Assembly: GCA_035513175.1 (NCBI GenBank)
Contig: DATKCN010000038.1
Location: forward strand, 1-15,941
DNA: 15,941 nt
Origin: DATKCN01 sp035513175
GTDB taxonomy: Bacteria > Chloroflexota > Chloroflexia > Thermomicrobiales > CFX8
Reading direction: 5' to 3'
The stretch's first letter is position 1. Each line of letters starts with the position of its first letter. Shown here one piece after another: positions 14,105-15,941 of this stretch. The notes beneath the pieces are model-generated. The model saw only the letters and a program-made list of their open reading frames with translations. It made no database searches and was not told the origin of the DNA. Made by a program: the position numbers and the translations under genes.

Positions 14105-14449
14105 ATGATCGCCGTGATCTTCGAGGTCCAGCCCGCTGACGGTCAGCCGCAGGCATACCTGGACATTGCGGCCGATCTGCGCCCGTTGCTGGACAGCATC
14201 GACGGCTTCATCTCGGTCGAGCGCTTCGAGAGCCTGTCGCAACCGGGGAAGATTCTCTCCCTCTCGTTTTGGCGTGACGAGGCGGCGGTCGAAACCTGGC
14301 GCAGGCTGGAACGGCATCGCGCCGCTCAGACCGCCGGCCGGGCGGGCATTTTCAGCGACTACCGCCTCAGGATCGCGAGCGTCGTCCGGGATTACGGCAT
14401 GGTCGAGCGGGAGCAGGCGCCGCTCGATAGCCGCGCCGTTCACTCGTGA
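14105..14449 (+). CDS. Antibiotic biosynthesis monooxygenase (ABM) domain protein
   Basis: The 114-aa protein has the dimeric ferredoxin-like ABM fold pattern: first strand MIAVIFEVQP, helix DIAADLRPLLDSIDGFISVERFES, PGKILSLSFWRDEAAVETWR, and the closing strand DYRLRIASVVRDYG. Members include cofactor-free oxygenases of aromatic compounds, heme-degrading enzymes and proteins of unknown role. No diagnostic heme-ligand pattern can be claimed. The sequence before the ATG has GGAGGGG and AGG, the latter about 5 nt upstream. It ends 15 nt from the convergent SDR gene and is the last gene of the plus-strand run that starts at the aminotransferase. Confidence 0.85.
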   Translation: MIAVIFEVQPADGQPQAYLDIAADLRPLLDSIDGFISVERFESLSQPGKILSLSFWRDEAAVETWRRLERHRAAQTAGRAGIFSDYRLRIASVVRDYGMVEREQAPLDSRAVHS

Positions 14450-14464
14450 GGCCGGTAGCCAGCG

Positions 14465-15412
14465 TCACGGCTTGCCCGCGATGTAGCCAATGTTGCCCCG
14501 GAATGGAATGGGATCGCGGCCCGTCAGCCGCGGCGTAGCGTTGTCGTCGGTCGTGTTGTCGATCTTCAGCATCCTGAGCTGGTCGGTCGTGACCGGCGCC
14601 TCGATGAACGGAATGAAGCCCATGACGGAGGCGGCCGGCATCATCAGCGACACGGGCACGTGCGCCTTGCGCTTCTTCTTCCCCAGCGTGGCCGCGCACT
14701 CGTCGAGAATCTCTTCGTAGGTCAGCACCTCTGGCCCGGCGATCTCCAGCGTCTGTCCGATCGTGCCGTCATCCGCCAGGGCGCGCGCGTAGCACGCCGA
14801 CACGTCGTCCAGATGGATCGGCTGGAAGCGAGACCTGCCGTCGCCAACGATCGGGATGACCGGCGCCCGCTTGACGAGATCGGCCATCTGACCCACGAAC
14901 TGGACCTTGTCCCCCGGGCCGAAGATGATCGAGGGGCGCAAGATCGTCCAGTCGAGCCCGCTCTCCTTAACGTAATTCTCAGCCCGCCACTTGGTGTGGA
15001 GGTAGGGGTAGCCGGGCAGGTCGCCGGCGCCGATCGCACTCATCTGAATCAGCCGGGTCACGCCCGCCTGTCGGGCGGCGTCAACGACGTTGACCGAGCC
15101 CTGATAGTTGATGTTCTCGAAGGTCGCGGCGCCCTGCTCCTTGATGATCGCCACCAGATTGATCGCTGCCACGACCCCCTGCATGGCCGCGACCAGCGAT
15201 TCGCGGTTCGTGATGTCGCCCCGCGCGACGTCGAATCCCTCACCAACGTGGCGATCGCCGGCGGAGCGGGTCAGCAGCCGCACGGGCCAGCCCGCGTCAC
15301 GCAGCGCGAAGCGCATGCGGTCCCCGACGTACCCCGTGCCGCCGATCAGCAGCACCACGCCGCGGGCTGTCTCCGCCGACGCCGATTGGGACGGACTGGG
15401 CCGCTCGGCCAT
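14465..15412 (-). CDS. Atypical SDR, NDUFA9-like NAD(P)-binding protein
   Basis: The 315-aa protein has a Rossmann N-terminus with GGTGYVG (24-30), the Asp of RGDITN (64-69), NINYQGSVNVVDAARQAG, and a possible active-site YLHTK (137-141) followed by LRPSIIFGPGD. This is the layout of NDUFA9/39-kDa-like and NmrA-type atypical SDRs, which bind NAD(P)H and may or may not be catalytic. The C-terminal region has a hydrophobic segment (about 257-273, VSLMMPAASVMGFIPF) that may touch the membrane or quinone side. AGAGGAG lies 7 nt before the ATG. It is transcribed towards the ABM gene and away from the small disordered gene. No complex I genes are nearby, so the link to NADH dehydrogenase is only by family. 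Confidence 0.92.
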   Translation of the reverse strand: MAERPSPSQSASAETARGVVLLIGGTGYVGDRMRFALRDAGWPVRLLTRSAGDRHVGEGFDVARGDITNRESLVAAMQGVVAAINLVAIIKEQGAATFENINYQGSVNVVDAARQAGVTRLIQMSAIGAGDLPGYPYLHTKWRAENYVKESGLDWTILRPSIIFGPGDKVQFVGQMADLVKRAPVIPIVGDGRSRFQPIHLDDVSACYARALADDGTIGQTLEIAGPEVLTYEEILDECAATLGKKKRKAHVPVSLMMPAASVMGFIPFIEAPVTTDQLRMLKIDNTTDDNATPRLTGRDPIPFRGNIGYIAGKP

Positions 15413-15541
15413 GTCGGACTCCTCTCATCGACATCCACCGTGACGTGGACGCGTCGAGACCAATGATGCCGCACAACAGGCGCCGGCGCGGCCCAGCCCA
15501 TCAGGCGTTGGCACACAGGATGCGTCGTGCCTGCCACGGAT

Positions 15542-15557
15542 GGACGTGACAACGTCC
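15542..15557. promoter_or_regulatory. Dyad upstream of the small plus-strand gene
   Basis: GGACGT and ACGTCC form 6-bp arms around GACA, in the 170-bp divergent intergenic region and 25 nt before the next ATG. It may be an operator. No clear -35/-10 was found here. Confidence 0.3.
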
Positions 15558-15582
15558 GCGTTCACATGGGAAGGCAGCCAGC

Positions 15583-15846
15583 ATGAGCGAGCAGGAAGAC
15601 GTGCGGCGACGTCCCGACAAGCAGCTGAACACCGACACCGAGGCGGAATATTCGATGACCTCCGAACAGGACCAACTCTCAGTCGAGGGCCGCGAGCGGG
15701 CGCGCGACCGGACCACCCGGGCCAGACCGCGTCATCACGAACCGGACGACATCTTCGACCCCGAATGGGCTGAGGAAGTCCGGCGCTCGGACCGTGGGCC
15801 CCGTGGGCCCGGCGAGGCGAAAGATCGCGGCAACGATCGTGCGTAG
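15583..15846 (+). CDS. Small, highly charged hypothetical protein
   Basis: The 87-aa product is rich in Arg, Asp, Glu and Pro with no hydrophobic core, so it is likely disordered. I do not recognise a family. One patch, HEPDDIFDPEWAEEV, is the only likely ordered or binding segment. The codons have high third-position GC, which supports real coding. GAAGG lies 9 nt before the ATG. A repeated CGTGGGCCC near the 3' end encodes RGPRGP. It is divergent from the SDR gene and 80 nt before the next possible start. Confidence 0.6.
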   Translation: MSEQEDVRRRPDKQLNTDTEAEYSMTSEQDQLSVEGRERARDRTTRARPRHHEPDDIFDPEWAEEVRRSDRGPRGPGEAKDRGNDRA

Positions 15847-15926
15847 CCGACCCCTAAGCGAGTCCATTCGGACGAGCCAATGTGTACGAACGCGGTAACG
15901 CCAGGAGTAGCGAAAGGACAATGTGC

Positions 15927-15941
15927 ATGAGTGGCCGGGAC
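15927..15941 (+). CDS. Possible start of the next gene (cut by window edge)
   Basis: ATG at 15927 (and 15921 in the same frame) follows AAAGGA, at a suitable distance of about 8 nt from 15927. Only five codons (MSGRD) are visible, so no product can be named. Confidence 0.35.

Noticed and set aside
15894..15903. GGTAACGCCA, also present at 7965-7974, as a dispersed element
   Set aside because: A shared 10-mer alone in 16 kb of GC-rich DNA is weak, and the flanks do not align.

Overview
The window is a GC-rich, gene-dense bacterial chromosome segment. Gene content (LemA beside an M48-type membrane protein, a DM13 protein on a Thr/Pro linker, DmpA-type peptidase, NDUFA9-like SDR, an ADP-ribosylglycohydrolase), Gram-positive-style start sites and a GAAC-N4-GTTC operator fit a Chloroflexota member (Thermomicrobia/Sphaerobacter-like). 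That placement is inference. No rRNA, tRNA, CRISPR array or intact insertion sequence was seen.

Layout. 1-1571 (minus): an HpcH/HpaI aldolase followed 27 nt later by the N-terminal beta-propeller of a probable S9 peptidase that runs off the left edge. 1720-2937 (plus): a two-gene unit, a 90-aa unknown protein and an ADP-ribosylglycohydrolase. 2946-4586 (minus): a tyrosine recombinase with altered catalytic residues, then a GNAT acetyltransferase. The recombinase promoter holds a LexA-type box between its -35 and -10. 4642-5416: a gap of about 775 bp with only doubtful reading frames. 5417-7964 (plus): a DM13 membrane protein, a DmpA/S58 peptidase and a cyclophilin overlapping it by ATGA. 8155-10783 (plus): a zinc-ribbon M48 homologue that has lost its HExxH motif, then LemA. 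10878-14449 (plus): class V aminotransferase-like enzyme, acyl-CoA dehydrogenase-like flavoprotein without the usual catalytic Glu, alpha/beta hydrolase, and ABM-domain protein. 14465-15412 (minus): NDUFA9-like SDR. 15583-15846 (plus): small disordered protein. A further CDS may start at 15927.

Most unusual features. (1) Seven-base tandem repeats sit at gene edges (7945, 10807, 11991, 13192). They contain the stop codons of three genes, and one array lies inside the DmpA gene just before its Gly|Ser self-cleavage site. (2) The DmpA Shine-Dalgarno sequence is one arm of a perfect 6-bp hairpin with a GUAA tetraloop. (3) The recombinase, and perhaps the acetyltransferase behind it, looks controlled by DNA damage. 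(4) Two proteins are likely pseudoenzymes or repurposed: the M48 homologue paired with LemA, and the acyl-CoA dehydrogenase homologue.

The 10.9-14.4 kb genes look like an acyl-CoA/small-acid modification set, but no substrate can be read from the sequence.
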